Below the pieces are notes generated by a model. The model had not been told where the DNA came from. It ran no database searches and was given only the letters and a program-made list of their open reading frames with translations. Made by a program: the position numbers and the translations under genes. Shown here in pieces: positions 9,904 through 20,812 of a stretch of 64,000 nt of DNA (its first letter is position 1; each line of letters starts with the position of its first letter). Source of the DNA: Flavobacteriaceae bacterium (lineage in GTDB: Bacteria > Bacteroidota > Bacteroidia > Flavobacteriales > Flavobacteriaceae); assembly GCA_018608705.1 (NCBI GenBank), contig JABAZD010000028.1:1-64000 (forward strand), given 5' to 3'.

Positions 9904-10810
9904 ATAAAATCATTTCTGAAAAGGAAAGAATAGTTTGGTAGCCCTTTATTTTGAAATATTCCATTGAGCTTAAATCTCCAGTTGCTAAGAAAAAGTCGCC
10001 TCCCCAAGCACCTAAGCTTTTAATTTCTCCCTGATAATCCGAAAATAAAGATTGTTTCAATGTTGGTTCCTGCAGTAAAGATCCAATGTATGTTTCATGA
10101 GTTTCGATATTTTTTTTAAATATCTCTAAGTTCTGGCTATTTAATATCTCTAAAGTCAATTTGTTTAGTTTATTAAAATCAACTATTTTATATTTTGTAC
10201 TTTTTTTGTAAGCTTCAACTCCATCTCTACTATTTTGCTTTTTATTACGGTGAATAAAAAATAATTGGTTAGAGAATTTAGGTTTGAATTTTACCGGGCT
10301 TATTGATGGAATTCCTCTACTTAATTGGTATAAAATAGCAGTCTTATTCTGTGCGCATGCAATATCATATCCACTACCACCAAAGGTCAAGTTTAATAAC
10401 CTAAAAGCATCAACCCTGCCCCATTGGGCAAGATTATTAATAAGGGTGGAGGAGGAACCTAAACCCCAGTTTTCTGGAAACTCTAATTTGGAAGTTATTT
10501 TAAAGCCAGTCTTTCGCGTGAAAATATTTGGATTAAGTTGCTGTAATGACTCAAGAACTTGAAGCAATCTTAAGGCTATTTTAGAGTTGTCATTACAAGT
10601 TATTTTTAAAGCCTCCCCAATATTGAAATGAGTTTCAAACCAGATTTTTCCGCAGTTAGAAATACTTTTCCAATGAATTAAATTGCCTGAAGTAGATTCT
10701 ACTTTTAACTTTTGTCCAAATTTTGTTGGCAATGCAAGTGCTTGAGCACCGTCCAGAACAGCATACTCAGAAGTAATTAATAATTTACCATGGCTATAAA
10801 AGGTTTGCAT
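9902..10810 (-). CDS. GHMP kinase (GYDIA family, mevalonate-kinase-like)
   Basis: GKLLITSEYAVLDGAQALALPT; WGLGSSSTLINNLAQW; FGGSGYDIACA. Confidence 0.88.
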   Translation of the reverse strand: MQTFYSHGKLLITSEYAVLDGAQALALPTKFGQKLKVESTSGNLIHWKSISNCGKIWFETHFNIGEALKITCNDNSKIALRLLQVLESLQQLNPNIFTRKTGFKITSKLEFPENWGLGSSSTLINNLAQWGRVDAFRLLNLTFGGSGYDIACAQNKTAILYQLSRGIPSISPVKFKPKFSNQLFFIHRNKKQNSRDGVEAYKKSTKYKIVDFNKLNKLTLEILNSQNLEIFKKNIETHETYIGSLLQEPTLKQSLFSDYQGEIKSLGAWGGDFFLATGDLSSMEYFKIKGYQTILSFSEMIL

Positions 10811-12096
10811 CAGGCTCTGAGTATTTCTATGGCTTTTACTACGGCACTATGGGTGACAGTATTTGTTTTGAAGTAATCAATCAGATAGGATTTTTCTTTT
10901 TCAGTTGCTTCAAATTGATTCAAGATATTTAAAAGGTGCATTTTCATGTGTCCTTGCTGAATTCCAGTGGTAGTCAGAGATTTTATTGCAGCAAAATTTT
11001 GAGCTAACCCGGCGACAGCGACGATTTCCATCAACTCTTTAGCAGATGGATTCCCCAGTAGTTCCATTGCGGTTTTAACTAAAGGGTGTAACCCTGTTAA
11101 TCCACCAACAGTTCCAAGTGCTAATGGGATTTCAATCCAAAACTTAAAAAAACCATTTTCAATACTGGCATGTGTTAAGCTAGAATAACTTCCCGATCGT
11201 GCTGCATAGGCATGGACACCAGCTTCTACAGCTCTAAAATCATTCCCAGTTGCTAATACTACGGAATCTATACCATTCATAATCCCTTTGTTATGGGTTA
11301 CGGCTCTAAAAGGCTCTATTTCAGCAATTTGGACAGCTTGAATAAACTTTTCAGCAAATTCTTGTCCCGAATATTCCTCATTATTAACCAGATTCTCAAC
11401 CTTACAGCTAACTTCTGCGCGTACTAGACAATCAGGAACATAGTTAGATAAGATACTCATGACTATATGTATATTTACAGAATGCTTCTCAAGTGAGCTA
11501 GCGATTTGTTCCAGGCATGAGTTGATGAAGTTAGCACCCATGGCATCAATAGTCTCAAAAGACACATGTAATTGGTAATAGTCATTTAGTTTAGATGTTT
11601 TGTTAATCAGCTCAATATTTACTATGCCGCCTCCACGAGCTTCCATGTTTTTAGTTATTGATTTTGTGTCTTTGAGTAACTGAGGTTTAACTTTTTTAAA
11701 TAAGGCTTCTAACTCAGAAGTTTTACCATTAAACATAAAATGAACTTGACCTATTTTAGTGGTTGAAATAACTTTTGCCTTAAACCCACCTCTTTGCATC
11801 CAAAATTTAGCAGCATTACTAGCAGCAGCAACAACCGAACTCTCTTCAATAGTCATTGGAATGACCTTGATTTTATCGTTAATTAAAAAATTAGGCGCAA
11901 TTCCAAATGGAAGGTAGAAGTTCGAGATAGTATTCTCAGTAAATTCATCATGTAATTTTTGAAGAGCTAGATCAGAATTCCAATAACGTTCCAAATTTGC
12001 TTTGGCATTGGTATTACTTTGAAAATAATTGCTGATTAGCCAGTCAATTTTTTCAGCTTTTGTGAACTTTGAAAATCCAGAAACAGAATTTTGCAT
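10810..12096 (-). CDS. Hydroxymethylglutaryl-CoA reductase, degradative type
   Basis: NFYLPFGIAPNFLIND; EESSVVAAASNAAKFW; RAVTHNKGIMNGIDSVVLATGNDFRAVEAG; GGLTGLHPLVKTAMELLG. Confidence 0.93.
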   Translation of the reverse strand: MQNSVSGFSKFTKAEKIDWLISNYFQSNTNAKANLERYWNSDLALQKLHDEFTENTISNFYLPFGIAPNFLINDKIKVIPMTIEESSVVAAASNAAKFWMQRGGFKAKVISTTKIGQVHFMFNGKTSELEALFKKVKPQLLKDTKSITKNMEARGGGIVNIELINKTSKLNDYYQLHVSFETIDAMGANFINSCLEQIASSLEKHSVNIHIVMSILSNYVPDCLVRAEVSCKVENLVNNEEYSGQEFAEKFIQAVQIAEIEPFRAVTHNKGIMNGIDSVVLATGNDFRAVEAGVHAYAARSGSYSSLTHASIENGFFKFWIEIPLALGTVGGLTGLHPLVKTAMELLGNPSAKELMEIVAVAGLAQNFAAIKSLTTTGIQQGHMKMHLLNILNQFEATEKEKSYLIDYFKTNTVTHSAVVKAIEILRA

Positions 12097-12246
12097 GAAT
12101 AAATATTTTAAAAGACAAAGATACTATTCTTCGATTTATTATGGAACTTCAATTATTTTTATTGCGTATTTATATGTAAATATCCACTGATTTCTCCTAT
12201 TTTTTTAGTAAACTTGACATATTATTACAGAGTAATTATATTTTTC

Positions 12247-14436
12247 ATGAAAACTCCTTTTATCTTTTTATTGAGTTGCTTTTTTATGTTCACGGCAACA
12301 TCTCAAAAAGACTCTTTTTCGCTGGCTCAAATATGGGATGGATCATTTAGAACACAAGGTCTTAATTCCCTCCATTCTATGAACAATGGAAAGCAATATT
12401 CGGTGTTGAATTTTGATAGATCAACAGGTTCAACATCAGTTGATCTGTATGATTACGTTACATTCTCAAAAGTTAAAGTCATAGCAACCTCCAAAACAAT
12501 GGAAGCTATTCCATATTTTACAAATTATACATTTAGCTCCAACGAACTTAAACTGATTTTGGAAACAAACACAGAATCAATATTTAGGCATTCTGTTTTG
12601 GGACACTACTATGTTTATGATATTGAATTGGATCAACTAAATATAATTTCTGAGAATAAAATTCAAGAACCTACATTTTCTCCTGATGGTACTAAAGTAG
12701 CTTTTGCTATGAATAACAACTTATTTATTAAAGATTTAATAACAGGTAAGACTAATCAAATTACTTTTGATGGTGAAAAGAATAGAGTTATTAATGGAAT
12801 TACTGATTGGGTTTACGAAGAAGAATTTGCTTTTGTGAGAGCTTTTGAATGGAATATCAATAGCAACAGAATTGCATTTATTCGATTTGATGAATCTGAT
12901 GTTCCAGAATTTTCAATGGATGTCTATGGAAAAGATCTATATCAAACACAAAATGTATTTAAGTATCCAAAAGCGGGTGAAAAAAATGCGAATGTGTCTT
13001 TACACTTTTATGATATTAACTCCGATCAAACGTCAATAGTTTCTCTTCCAAAGACCTATATTGATTTTTATATTCCAAGGATCAAATGGACCAACGACGC
13101 AGATTTACTTTCAGTACAATATCTGAACAGGCATCAAAATCAATTGGATTTATGGTTAATTAATCCAGTGAAAGTACAAGCTAATTTGGTTCTTTCAGAA
13201 ACTGACTTAGCATATGTTGATGTAACTGATAATCTTACGTTTTTACAAGACAATAGTTTTTTATGGACCAGCGAAAAAGATGGGTATAATCATCTTTACC
13301 ATTACTCAAAAAATGGTAAATTGAAAACCCAGATTACCAAAGGGGACTGGGAAGTAACAGCCTATTATGGATATAACGAATTTGATAACGTTATTTATTA
13401 TCAATCCGTTGAAAACGGATCGATTAATAGAGACGTTTATTCAGTTAAGCTGAATGGTAAAAGAAAAAAGCGTTTGACTACACAGGAAGGAACTAATGAC
13501 GCTTCTTTTAGCGCGGACTTCACATATTTTATCAAGACTTTTTCTAGTGCTAAAATTCCTACAAAATATACTTTAAACGATTCTAAAACAGGAAGATTAG
13601 TTAGAAACATCTTAGACAATTCAACACTTTTAAACAGTTTGAATAACTATAAGTATTCAAATAAAGAATTTAGTACAATAAATGTTAACGGTAATGAGCT
13701 TAATATGTGGATGCTGAAGCCAGTAGATTTTGATGCAACTAAAACGTATCCTCTTTTAATGTTTCAGTATTCAGGTCCAGGTTCGCAAGAAGTTGCTAAC
13801 AAATGGAACAATTCTAGGGATTATTGGCACCAATTTCTAACTCAACAAGGCTATATTGTGGCTTGTGTTGATGGACGAGGAACTGGATTTAAAGGATCTA
13901 ACTTTAAAAAATTAACCTACTTAAATTTAGTTAAATATGAAACAGAGGATCAAATTCAAGCTGCTAAACAAATAGGCAGTTTATCTTATATTGACAATAG
14001 TAGAATTGGAATTTGGGGGTGGAGTTTTGGAGGCCATATGAGCACAAACTGTTTGTTGAAAGGAAATAACGTCTTTAAAATGGCAATTGCAGTAGCTCCA
14101 GTTACTAGTTGGCGTTTCTATGATACAATTTACACAGAACGTTTTATGCGGACTCCACAAGAAAACCCTGGTGGCTATGATGATAATTCGCCATTTAATT
14201 ATCCAGAACTACTAAGAGGAGATTATCTTCTTGTTCATGGTTCAGGAGATGATAACGTTCATGTGCAACACACTATGCGTATGGTGGAAGCTCTTATTCA
14301 AGCCAATAAGCAATTTGATTGGTCTATTTATCCAGATAAAAATCATGGTATTTATGGTGGGAACACCACTATGCACTTGTATACCAAAATGACTAATTTT
14401 TTACATGAAAAATTAGGAGATAAACGAATAAATTAA
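12247..14436 (+). CDS. S9 family peptidase, dipeptidyl-peptidase IV
   Basis: DPP-IV N-terminal propeller and catalytic GWSFGGH, VHGSGDDNVHVQHT, DKNHGIYGG. Start at internal ATG 12247 gives a signal peptide. Confidence 0.93.
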   Translation: MKTPFIFLLSCFFMFTATSQKDSFSLAQIWDGSFRTQGLNSLHSMNNGKQYSVLNFDRSTGSTSVDLYDYVTFSKVKVIATSKTMEAIPYFTNYTFSSNELKLILETNTESIFRHSVLGHYYVYDIELDQLNIISENKIQEPTFSPDGTKVAFAMNNNLFIKDLITGKTNQITFDGEKNRVINGITDWVYEEEFAFVRAFEWNINSNRIAFIRFDESDVPEFSMDVYGKDLYQTQNVFKYPKAGEKNANVSLHFYDINSDQTSIVSLPKTYIDFYIPRIKWTNDADLLSVQYLNRHQNQLDLWLINPVKVQANLVLSETDLAYVDVTDNLTFLQDNSFLWTSEKDGYNHLYHYSKNGKLKTQITKGDWEVTAYYGYNEFDNVIYYQSVENGSINRDVYSVKLNGKRKKRLTTQEGTNDASFSADFTYFIKTFSSAKIPTKYTLNDSKTGRLVRNILDNSTLLNSLNNYKYSNKEFSTINVNGNELNMWMLKPVDFDATKTYPLLMFQYSGPGSQEVANKWNNSRDYWHQFLTQQGYIVACVDGRGTGFKGSNFKKLTYLNLVKYETEDQIQAAKQIGSLSYIDNSRIGIWGWSFGGHMSTNCLLKGNNVFKMAIAVAPVTSWRFYDTIYTERFMRTPQENPGGYDDNSPFNYPELLRGDYLLVHGSGDDNVHVQHTMRMVEALIQANKQFDWSIYPDKNHGIYGGNTTMHLYTKMTNFLHEKLGDKRIN

Positions 14437-14471
14437 ATTTATAAAATCAATTAATAATTAATGCTAATATA

Positions 14472-15995
14472 ATGTCAACAACAACTTCTACAACTCAAAA
14501 AGAATTATTTGGGCATCCTACAGGGCTTTATGTATTATTTTTCACTGAAATGTGGGAGCGGTTTTCTTATTATGGAATGCGCGCATTATTGGTTATTTAT
14601 ATGATAGCTGAAGCTTCTCATGCTGACGGTCCTGGATTGGGTTGGTCAAAGTTAGAAGCTTATCAACTTTATGGTTGGTATGTAATGTTAGTTTATGTGA
14701 TCTCCATCCCTGGTGGAATCTTAGCGGATAAGGTCCTAGGTCAGAGAAAAACTGTAATGCTTGGAGCTATTATTTTATGTTTAGGTCATGGGACTTTAGC
14801 CATAGAAGCTGAATGGGCATTTTTCACTGGTTTAAGTTTAATTATATTAGGAGTAGGTTGTTTAAAACCTAATATTTCAACTATGGTTGGAGGTTTGTAC
14901 AAAAAAGGTGATATACGTAGAGATAAAGGATTTAGTATTTTCTATATAGGTATTAATTTAGGATCATTATTAGCCACGTCGGTTATTGGACTGGTAGTCG
15001 CCAAATGGGGGTGGCATGCAGGCTTTGGATTAGCAGGTATTGCAATGTTATTTGGTTTATTGGTATATGTTTGGGGGCAAAAATACATTTCGCACGTGGG
15101 AAACAAACCAACAGTCGAAGAAAAGAAAAATGATGTTTCTCTTTGGAAGATATTTTCCAATATATTTAATTCTCCTTTTCAGCTCGCTGCACTAGTTGTT
15201 TTATTAGCATTGTCAATATACTCAGGTTTTACGTTTGAAGGAGTTGATCATTGGGGATATGGTGCTCTGTTTATATTCCTTTCTTTTGTGGTTGGTCTTT
15301 TAATGATGATTTTTAAAAGTTTAGAAACTCAAATCCTAAAAGATCGTTTCTTGGTGTTGTTACTTTCCTTTTTACTTGTAATTGTTTTTTGGGGAGCTTT
15401 TGAGCAAGCTGGTGGTTTAATGAGTGTATACACAGAAACAAAAACTGATAGAATATTATTCGGTTATTTAATACCCACGCCAATGTTCCAAGGTTTAAAT
15501 GCGGGGTTTATTATTTTACTTGCAGTTTGGGTTGCAAATATCTGGGCAAAACGTAAGTTGAAAAACAAAGAAGCTTCTTCTTTATTTAAAATGGCTACAG
15601 GTACAATAATTATGGGCTTAGGATTTGTGTTTATGATTTTAGCTGTTAGAGAATATGATGCTAATGGTAGTTCAGGTATGCAGTGGTTAGTTTTAGCATA
15701 TTTATTTCATACAATTGGAGAGCTTTGTTCGTCTCCCGTATCTTTGTCTTTTGTAACGAAGTTGGCTCCGGTTAAATATGCTTCACTTATGATGGGGCTT
15801 TATTTTGCAGCTACTGGGCTTGGAGGCAAAGTTGCTGGTATATTAGGTGAAAAATCAGAGGATTTTGGAGAGTATACTATTTTCTCAGGAATTGTAATTT
15901 TCACTGTAGTTTTTGGGTTATTAGTAATTGCACTACTAAAACCTCTAAAGCGTCTTACACATAACGTTGAAGAAAACGAAAGAATATTAGAATAA
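14472..15995 (+). CDS. POT-family proton-coupled peptide transporter
   Basis: FGHPTGLYVLFFTEMWERFSYYGMRALLVIYM; FSIFYIGINLGS; POT signature. Confidence 0.92.
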   Translation: MSTTTSTTQKELFGHPTGLYVLFFTEMWERFSYYGMRALLVIYMIAEASHADGPGLGWSKLEAYQLYGWYVMLVYVISIPGGILADKVLGQRKTVMLGAIILCLGHGTLAIEAEWAFFTGLSLIILGVGCLKPNISTMVGGLYKKGDIRRDKGFSIFYIGINLGSLLATSVIGLVVAKWGWHAGFGLAGIAMLFGLLVYVWGQKYISHVGNKPTVEEKKNDVSLWKIFSNIFNSPFQLAALVVLLALSIYSGFTFEGVDHWGYGALFIFLSFVVGLLMMIFKSLETQILKDRFLVLLLSFLLVIVFWGAFEQAGGLMSVYTETKTDRILFGYLIPTPMFQGLNAGFIILLAVWVANIWAKRKLKNKEASSLFKMATGTIIMGLGFVFMILAVREYDANGSSGMQWLVLAYLFHTIGELCSSPVSLSFVTKLAPVKYASLMMGLYFAATGLGGKVAGILGEKSEDFGEYTIFSGIVIFTVVFGLLVIALLKPLKRLTHNVEENERILE

Positions 15996-16056
15996 ATTTT
16001 TATATAAACATCAATCCTATCGATTAATAAATAAGTAAATACTTAATTAAATAATT

Positions 16057-17805
16057 ATGACAACAGCAATTGAAAATATGTTTAAAGATAAAGTCTTAGG
16101 TCATCCAGCTGGGCTTTTTGTATTATTTTTTACTGAAATGTGGGAACGTTTTTCTTACTATGGAATGAGGGCTCTTCTGGTAATGTTTTTTACTGCTTCA
16201 CTATTAGATGGTGGTTGGGGCTGGCCACGAGAACATGCTTATGCTATTTTTGGAACTTATACTTCCCTAGTTTATTTATCTACTCTTTTGGGAGGTTACT
16301 TTGCTGATAAAAAAATAGGCTATCGTTATGCCGTGGTTATTGGAGCATTACTTATGACGCTGGGCCATGGAGCCATGGCTGTTGAAACTCCTTTTTTCAT
16401 TTACTTAGGTCTTACTTTACTAGTTTTTGGAAGTGGATTTTTTAAGCCAAATATGACATCTATTATTTCTGAAATGTACAAAGGTAAAGACGAGAAGAAA
16501 GATGGAGCTTACACTATCTTTTATATGGGAGTTAATGCTGGTGCTTTTTTAGGAATTCTTCTTTGTGGTTATCTAGGGGAACAAATTGGATGGCGCTGGG
16601 GTTTTGGCTTAGCAGGAATTTTCATGTTGTTTGGTTTACTTCAATTTTGGTTTGCTCAAAATATTTTTGGAGATATTGGAACCAAACCAATTAAACAAGA
16701 CAAAGCTGCTGTGGAATCAAGTTCTAATGAACCAAAACTAAATCCATTTTCGGAGCTACAGTTAGGATTGATAGCCATTGCTGGTGTTTTAGGAATTTCA
16801 TGGATTTTTAATGATCCAATCTCTAAAATATCAGAAGGGGCTTACAATCTATTTGATTTTAATATGTATGGAATGGAAGGCTCTAATGTCGCTATTCTAA
16901 CTGCCCTAGCTCTATTTGTTTTGTTATTAGTGATTCGAATACCTAAATACGATAGAATAACTCGAGATCGTATGTTAGCAGTAATGTTTTTCGCTTTCAT
17001 AACGATTTTCTTTTGGGCTATTTTTGAACAGGCACCTAGCTCATTAACTATATTTGCACGTGATTATACTCAACGAGTTCTTGAAGGAAATTCAGCTTTT
17101 ATATTTAAAATAGTAAATACTCTAATGACTATTATTCCATTAGGAATTATCACATGGGTCTTATGGTTATTATTTAAAAAAACTTTTTCAAAATATGCAC
17201 TTTCAAATATTTTCTTAGCTATTAGTTTTATTATAATTTGGACAATAGCAATTTGGATGTTGTCCGTAGAATTTGGGAAAGATATAGCAGAAGTTCCAGC
17301 TTCATGGTTTGGTGTTTTAAACTCCTTGTTTATTATAGCATTTGCTCCACTATTTTCTAAATGGTGGGAGAGTAAATACAATCCCAATGCAAACATGAAG
17401 TATGCCATTGGGATGGTATTATTGGGCATTGGAATGGCGTGTGTGGCTATTGGCGCATCTTCCATTGAACCAGGAGCTAAGACGGCATCAGTAAGTATGA
17501 TTTGGTTAATCTTAGTTTATTTCTTTCACACTATGGGAGAGCTTTGTATTTCGCCTGTAGCTTTATCTTATGTGAGTAAGTTGGTTCCCGGACGAATGAT
17601 TGCTATGATGTTTGGTATATGGTATTTAGCTGTTGCTATTGGAATGAAATTAGCAGGTGTTTTTGGAGAAGCTTCAGAAGGAATTGCTAAAGCGCAAGGC
17701 TTAAGTTACTTCTTTTGGGTATTAACAGCCGTAGCTGTTGGCTTAGGAATTATTTCAGCATTGTTATACCCTGTTATCAAAAAATTAATGCACGGAGTTC
17801 GTTAG
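16057..17805 (+). CDS. POT-family proton-coupled peptide transporter (paralogue)
   Basis: LGHPAGLFVLFFTEMWERFSYYGMRALLVMFF; YTIFYMGVNAGAF. Confidence 0.92.
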   Translation: MTTAIENMFKDKVLGHPAGLFVLFFTEMWERFSYYGMRALLVMFFTASLLDGGWGWPREHAYAIFGTYTSLVYLSTLLGGYFADKKIGYRYAVVIGALLMTLGHGAMAVETPFFIYLGLTLLVFGSGFFKPNMTSIISEMYKGKDEKKDGAYTIFYMGVNAGAFLGILLCGYLGEQIGWRWGFGLAGIFMLFGLLQFWFAQNIFGDIGTKPIKQDKAAVESSSNEPKLNPFSELQLGLIAIAGVLGISWIFNDPISKISEGAYNLFDFNMYGMEGSNVAILTALALFVLLLVIRIPKYDRITRDRMLAVMFFAFITIFFWAIFEQAPSSLTIFARDYTQRVLEGNSAFIFKIVNTLMTIIPLGIITWVLWLLFKKTFSKYALSNIFLAISFIIIWTIAIWMLSVEFGKDIAEVPASWFGVLNSLFIIAFAPLFSKWWESKYNPNANMKYAIGMVLLGIGMACVAIGASSIEPGAKTASVSMIWLILVYFFHTMGELCISPVALSYVSKLVPGRMIAMMFGIWYLAVAIGMKLAGVFGEASEGIAKAQGLSYFFWVLTAVAVGLGIISALLYPVIKKLMHGVR

Positions 17806-17843
17806 TATAACCTACTACTTTGAATAAATAAAATTAATTAGTT

Positions 17844-18389
17844 ATGAAGTTTTATATTTTGCCTGTCTTAATACTGTTTTCATCTTTGAATTTAGTATCT
17901 CAATCGATTAATTGGGTTACTATGGACAAAGCTTTGGAGTTACAAAAAAATACACCCAAAAATATAATGATAGATATTTATACGACCTGGTGTGGTCCTT
18001 GTAAAATGCTTGATAAAAATACCTTTACTAACAAAGATCTAATTACTTTTGTTAATGCAAATTATTACGCAGTTAAGTTTAATGCTGAAGGCAATGAATC
18101 AGTAAATTATAAAAATCGACTGTTTGAAAATCCAAACTATGATCCAGCCAAAGCAAAGCGTAGAAATAGTGCACATCAATTCTCTCAATATTTGGGAGTT
18201 AGGGCTTACCCAACCATAGTTTTTTTGGATGATAACGCAGAATTAATTGCACCAATTCCAGGCTACCAAACCGTCCAAAAAATTGAGATATATCTTCAAC
18301 TATTTAAAGATCAAACGTATAAAGATATTAACAGTCAAGAGGCGTTTAATACTTATTATAAAAGCTTCAAACCTACGTTCACTTTATAA
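17844..18389 (+). CDS. Secreted thioredoxin-fold protein
   Basis: Signal peptide and IDIYTTWCGPCKMLDKNTF active site. Confidence 0.88.
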   Translation: MKFYILPVLILFSSLNLVSQSINWVTMDKALELQKNTPKNIMIDIYTTWCGPCKMLDKNTFTNKDLITFVNANYYAVKFNAEGNESVNYKNRLFENPNYDPAKAKRRNSAHQFSQYLGVRAYPTIVFLDDNAELIAPIPGYQTVQKIEIYLQLFKDQTYKDINSQEAFNTYYKSFKPTFTL

Positions 18390-18484
18390 CAAGCTGCAAA
18401 GCAAATATTACCTATTAAATTATTTTGTTAAACACAACCTTAAATGATTAACGCAGTTTTTAGAATATTGCTGTAAAGAGGTAT

Positions 18485-19597
18485 TTATTTTAAAGAATTA
18501 TATATTAGTTTAGCCACTTTTTGACTAGCGCCCTGTCCTCCTAATTTAGTTTCCAGTTCATGATAGTCCATAAATTGTTCCTCACGTCTTTTCCCATTTA
18601 AAATAGAGTTTAACTCTTTTGTTAGTTGTTTTGTGTTAAAAGCTCCTTGAATTAGTTCTGTAACTACTTCTTTATCAAGAATTAAATTTACTAACGAAAT
18701 ATATTTTAATTTGACCAACCGTTTTCCGATCTCGTATGAGATCCAACTAGTCTTGTAGCATACGACTTCAGGAACTTTAAACAATGCAGTTTCTAAAGTC
18801 GCAGTTCCAGATGTTACTACTGCAGCATGCGCCACACTTAATAAGTCATAAGTATTATTTTCAACAAAATAAACATTTTTATTTTTTATGAATGAACTGT
18901 AAAATATAGGGTCTTGGCTTGGAGCACCAGCAATCACAAATTGATAATCTGTGAAACTTTTTACTACACTTATCATTACTGAAAGCATTTTATTTATCTC
19001 TTGTTTTCGACTTCCTGGAAGTAAGGCAATAATAGGTTTTTGATTAAGTCCGTGAGTCTTTCTAAATAAAATTTCATTAGTAGGTTTTCTATCTGCAATA
19101 GCGTCAATAAGTGGGTGTCCTACAAAGTTTACTGGCATAGAGTGATTGATTTCATAATAGCCTTTTTCAAATGGTAGGATAACATACATTTTGTCAACAT
19201 CACGTTTGATAGCACTGATCCTGCTTTCTTTCCAGGCCCATATTTGTGGAGAAATATAATAATGAGTGTTTATGCTCTCTTTTTTTGCCCATTTTGCAAT
19301 ACGTAAATTAAACCCAGGATAGTCAATAAAAATCAAACAGTTTGGCTTAAATTTTTTAATATCTGCTTTGCAAAACTTTAGATTTCTTGATATGGTTCTA
19401 ATGTTCATAACCACTTCAAAAAAGCCCATAAATGCTAGATCTTTATAATGCTTTACTAGTTGACCGTCAATATTTTCCATTAATTCACCACCCCAAAACC
19501 TAAACTCTGCTTTAGAATCAATATTTTTTAAAGCTTTCATCATATTTGCAGCATGCAAATCTCCAGAGGCCTCACCAGCTATGATGTAATATTTCAT
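18485..19597 (-). CDS. lpxB: Lipid-A-disaccharide synthase
   Basis: MKYYIIAGEASGDLHAANMMKAL; FIDYPGFNLRIAKWAK; PFEKGYYE..VNFVGHPLID; LLPGSRKQEI. Confidence 0.95.
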   Translation of the reverse strand: MKYYIIAGEASGDLHAANMMKALKNIDSKAEFRFWGGELMENIDGQLVKHYKDLAFMGFFEVVMNIRTISRNLKFCKADIKKFKPNCLIFIDYPGFNLRIAKWAKKESINTHYYISPQIWAWKESRISAIKRDVDKMYVILPFEKGYYEINHSMPVNFVGHPLIDAIADRKPTNEILFRKTHGLNQKPIIALLPGSRKQEINKMLSVMISVVKSFTDYQFVIAGAPSQDPIFYSSFIKNKNVYFVENNTYDLLSVAHAAVVTSGTATLETALFKVPEVVCYKTSWISYEIGKRLVKLKYISLVNLILDKEVVTELIQGAFNTKQLTKELNSILNGKRREEQFMDYHELETKLGGQGASQKVAKLIYNSLK

Positions 19598-19891
19598 TTA
19601 TAGTTTAGTTATAAAGGTTCCGACTGCAATTAAAATAGTAGCAATTAAAATTCCAGCTGCATGACTATCTTTTTGTTTTCTAATAAAATAAAAGAAACAA
19701 ATCAAATTTAAAATAGCCCCTAAGCTAATTAATTTTCCTATGAAGTTTTCTAATACAGCAGCCTCAAAAACTTGCAATACACTTTCTGAACGTCCGGCCA
19801 TCTTTGCTGTTAATAAGCCAACAATAAGCAATCCTATTGTATTTGAAACTAACCCAATTATTATACCTGTAATTATCGATTTTTTATCCAT
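19598..19891 (-). CDS. Small membrane protein, hypothetical
   Basis: 97-aa hydrophobic ORF adjoining lpxB and surE, overlapping the latter. Confidence 0.7.
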   Translation of the reverse strand: MDKKSIITGIIIGLVSNTIGLLIVGLLTAKMAGRSESVLQVFEAAVLENFIGKLISLGAILNLICFFYFIRKQKDSHAAGILIATILIAVGTFITKL

Positions 19892-20660
19892 TGAAAGACC
19901 AGTTGTTTAGTTCTTCTATGTAGTGGTGAGCAGTCAGATCATATTGTACAGGAACTACTGAAATATATCCATTTTCAAGAGCCCATTCATCAGTGTCTTC
20001 TCCATTATCCAAATTGTTAAATTCTCCAGTGAGCCAGTAGTAGTCCCTTCCAAGTGGAGTTTGACGTTTGTCAAACTTTTCTATCCAATTAGCATTAGCT
20101 TGTCTACAAACTCTAACACCCTTAATGTCATTTTCTAAAAGTTTTGGGAAGTTAACATTTAAAATAACTCCTTTTTGTAAACCTTGATTTAACACCTGAT
20201 TTGTGATAGTTTTAATGAAGGATTCTATTTGACTAAAATCAGCCTCCCAGTGATAATTTAATAGTGAAAAACCAATGGATGGAATACCTTCCATCCCTGC
20301 CTCAATAGCTGCACTCATAGTGCCTGAATAAACAATGTTAATAGATGAGTTAGATCCGTGATTAATACCAGAAACACATAAGTCTGGCTTACGGTCTAAA
20401 AGCTCATGGATGGCCAGTTTTACACAGTCTGCAGGAGTTCCTGAGGTACTATATTCTTTTTGTGGACCTCCATCAATTTGCTCTTTCTTACAATAAAGAG
20501 TGTCATTGATAGTGATGGCATGGCCCATAGCACTTTGAGGACTGTCAGGCGCAACAACGATGACTTCTCCAATTGTATTCATGACTTTGATTAGAGTACG
20601 AAGACCTGGTGCTGTGATTCCGTCGTCATTCGTTACTAAAATTAAAGGTCTTTTTGTCAT
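19884..20660 (-). CDS. surE: 5'/3'-nucleotidase SurE
   Basis: MTKRPLILVTNDDGITAPGLRTL; VVAPDSPQSAMGHAIT; VSGINHGSNSSINIVYSGTMSAAIEAG. Internal ATG at 20660 preferred over 20693. Confidence 0.95.
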   Translation of the reverse strand: MTKRPLILVTNDDGITAPGLRTLIKVMNTIGEVIVVAPDSPQSAMGHAITINDTLYCKKEQIDGGPQKEYSTSGTPADCVKLAIHELLDRKPDLCVSGINHGSNSSINIVYSGTMSAAIEAGMEGIPSIGFSLLNYHWEADFSQIESFIKTITNQVLNQGLQKGVILNVNFPKLLENDIKGVRVCRQANANWIEKFDKRQTPLGRDYYWLTGEFNNLDNGEDTDEWALENGYISVVPVQYDLTAHHYIEELNNWSFNG

Positions 20661-20812
20661 TTCAAATTTATTACTGTTATAACAAAAATACACAAATTGT
20701 TCCTTATTTTGAGATTAAACCAGCTTTAACAAAAAATTATTACTAATAGATTACTTTGGCATTATTTTTTCATTTATTTTAGAATATTATAATATACAAT
20801 CCTTTTTGTTAT

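Noticed and set aside
17070-17465. 131-aa minus-strand ORF
   Set aside because: Antisense to the second POT transporter; hydrophobic by mirror composition only.
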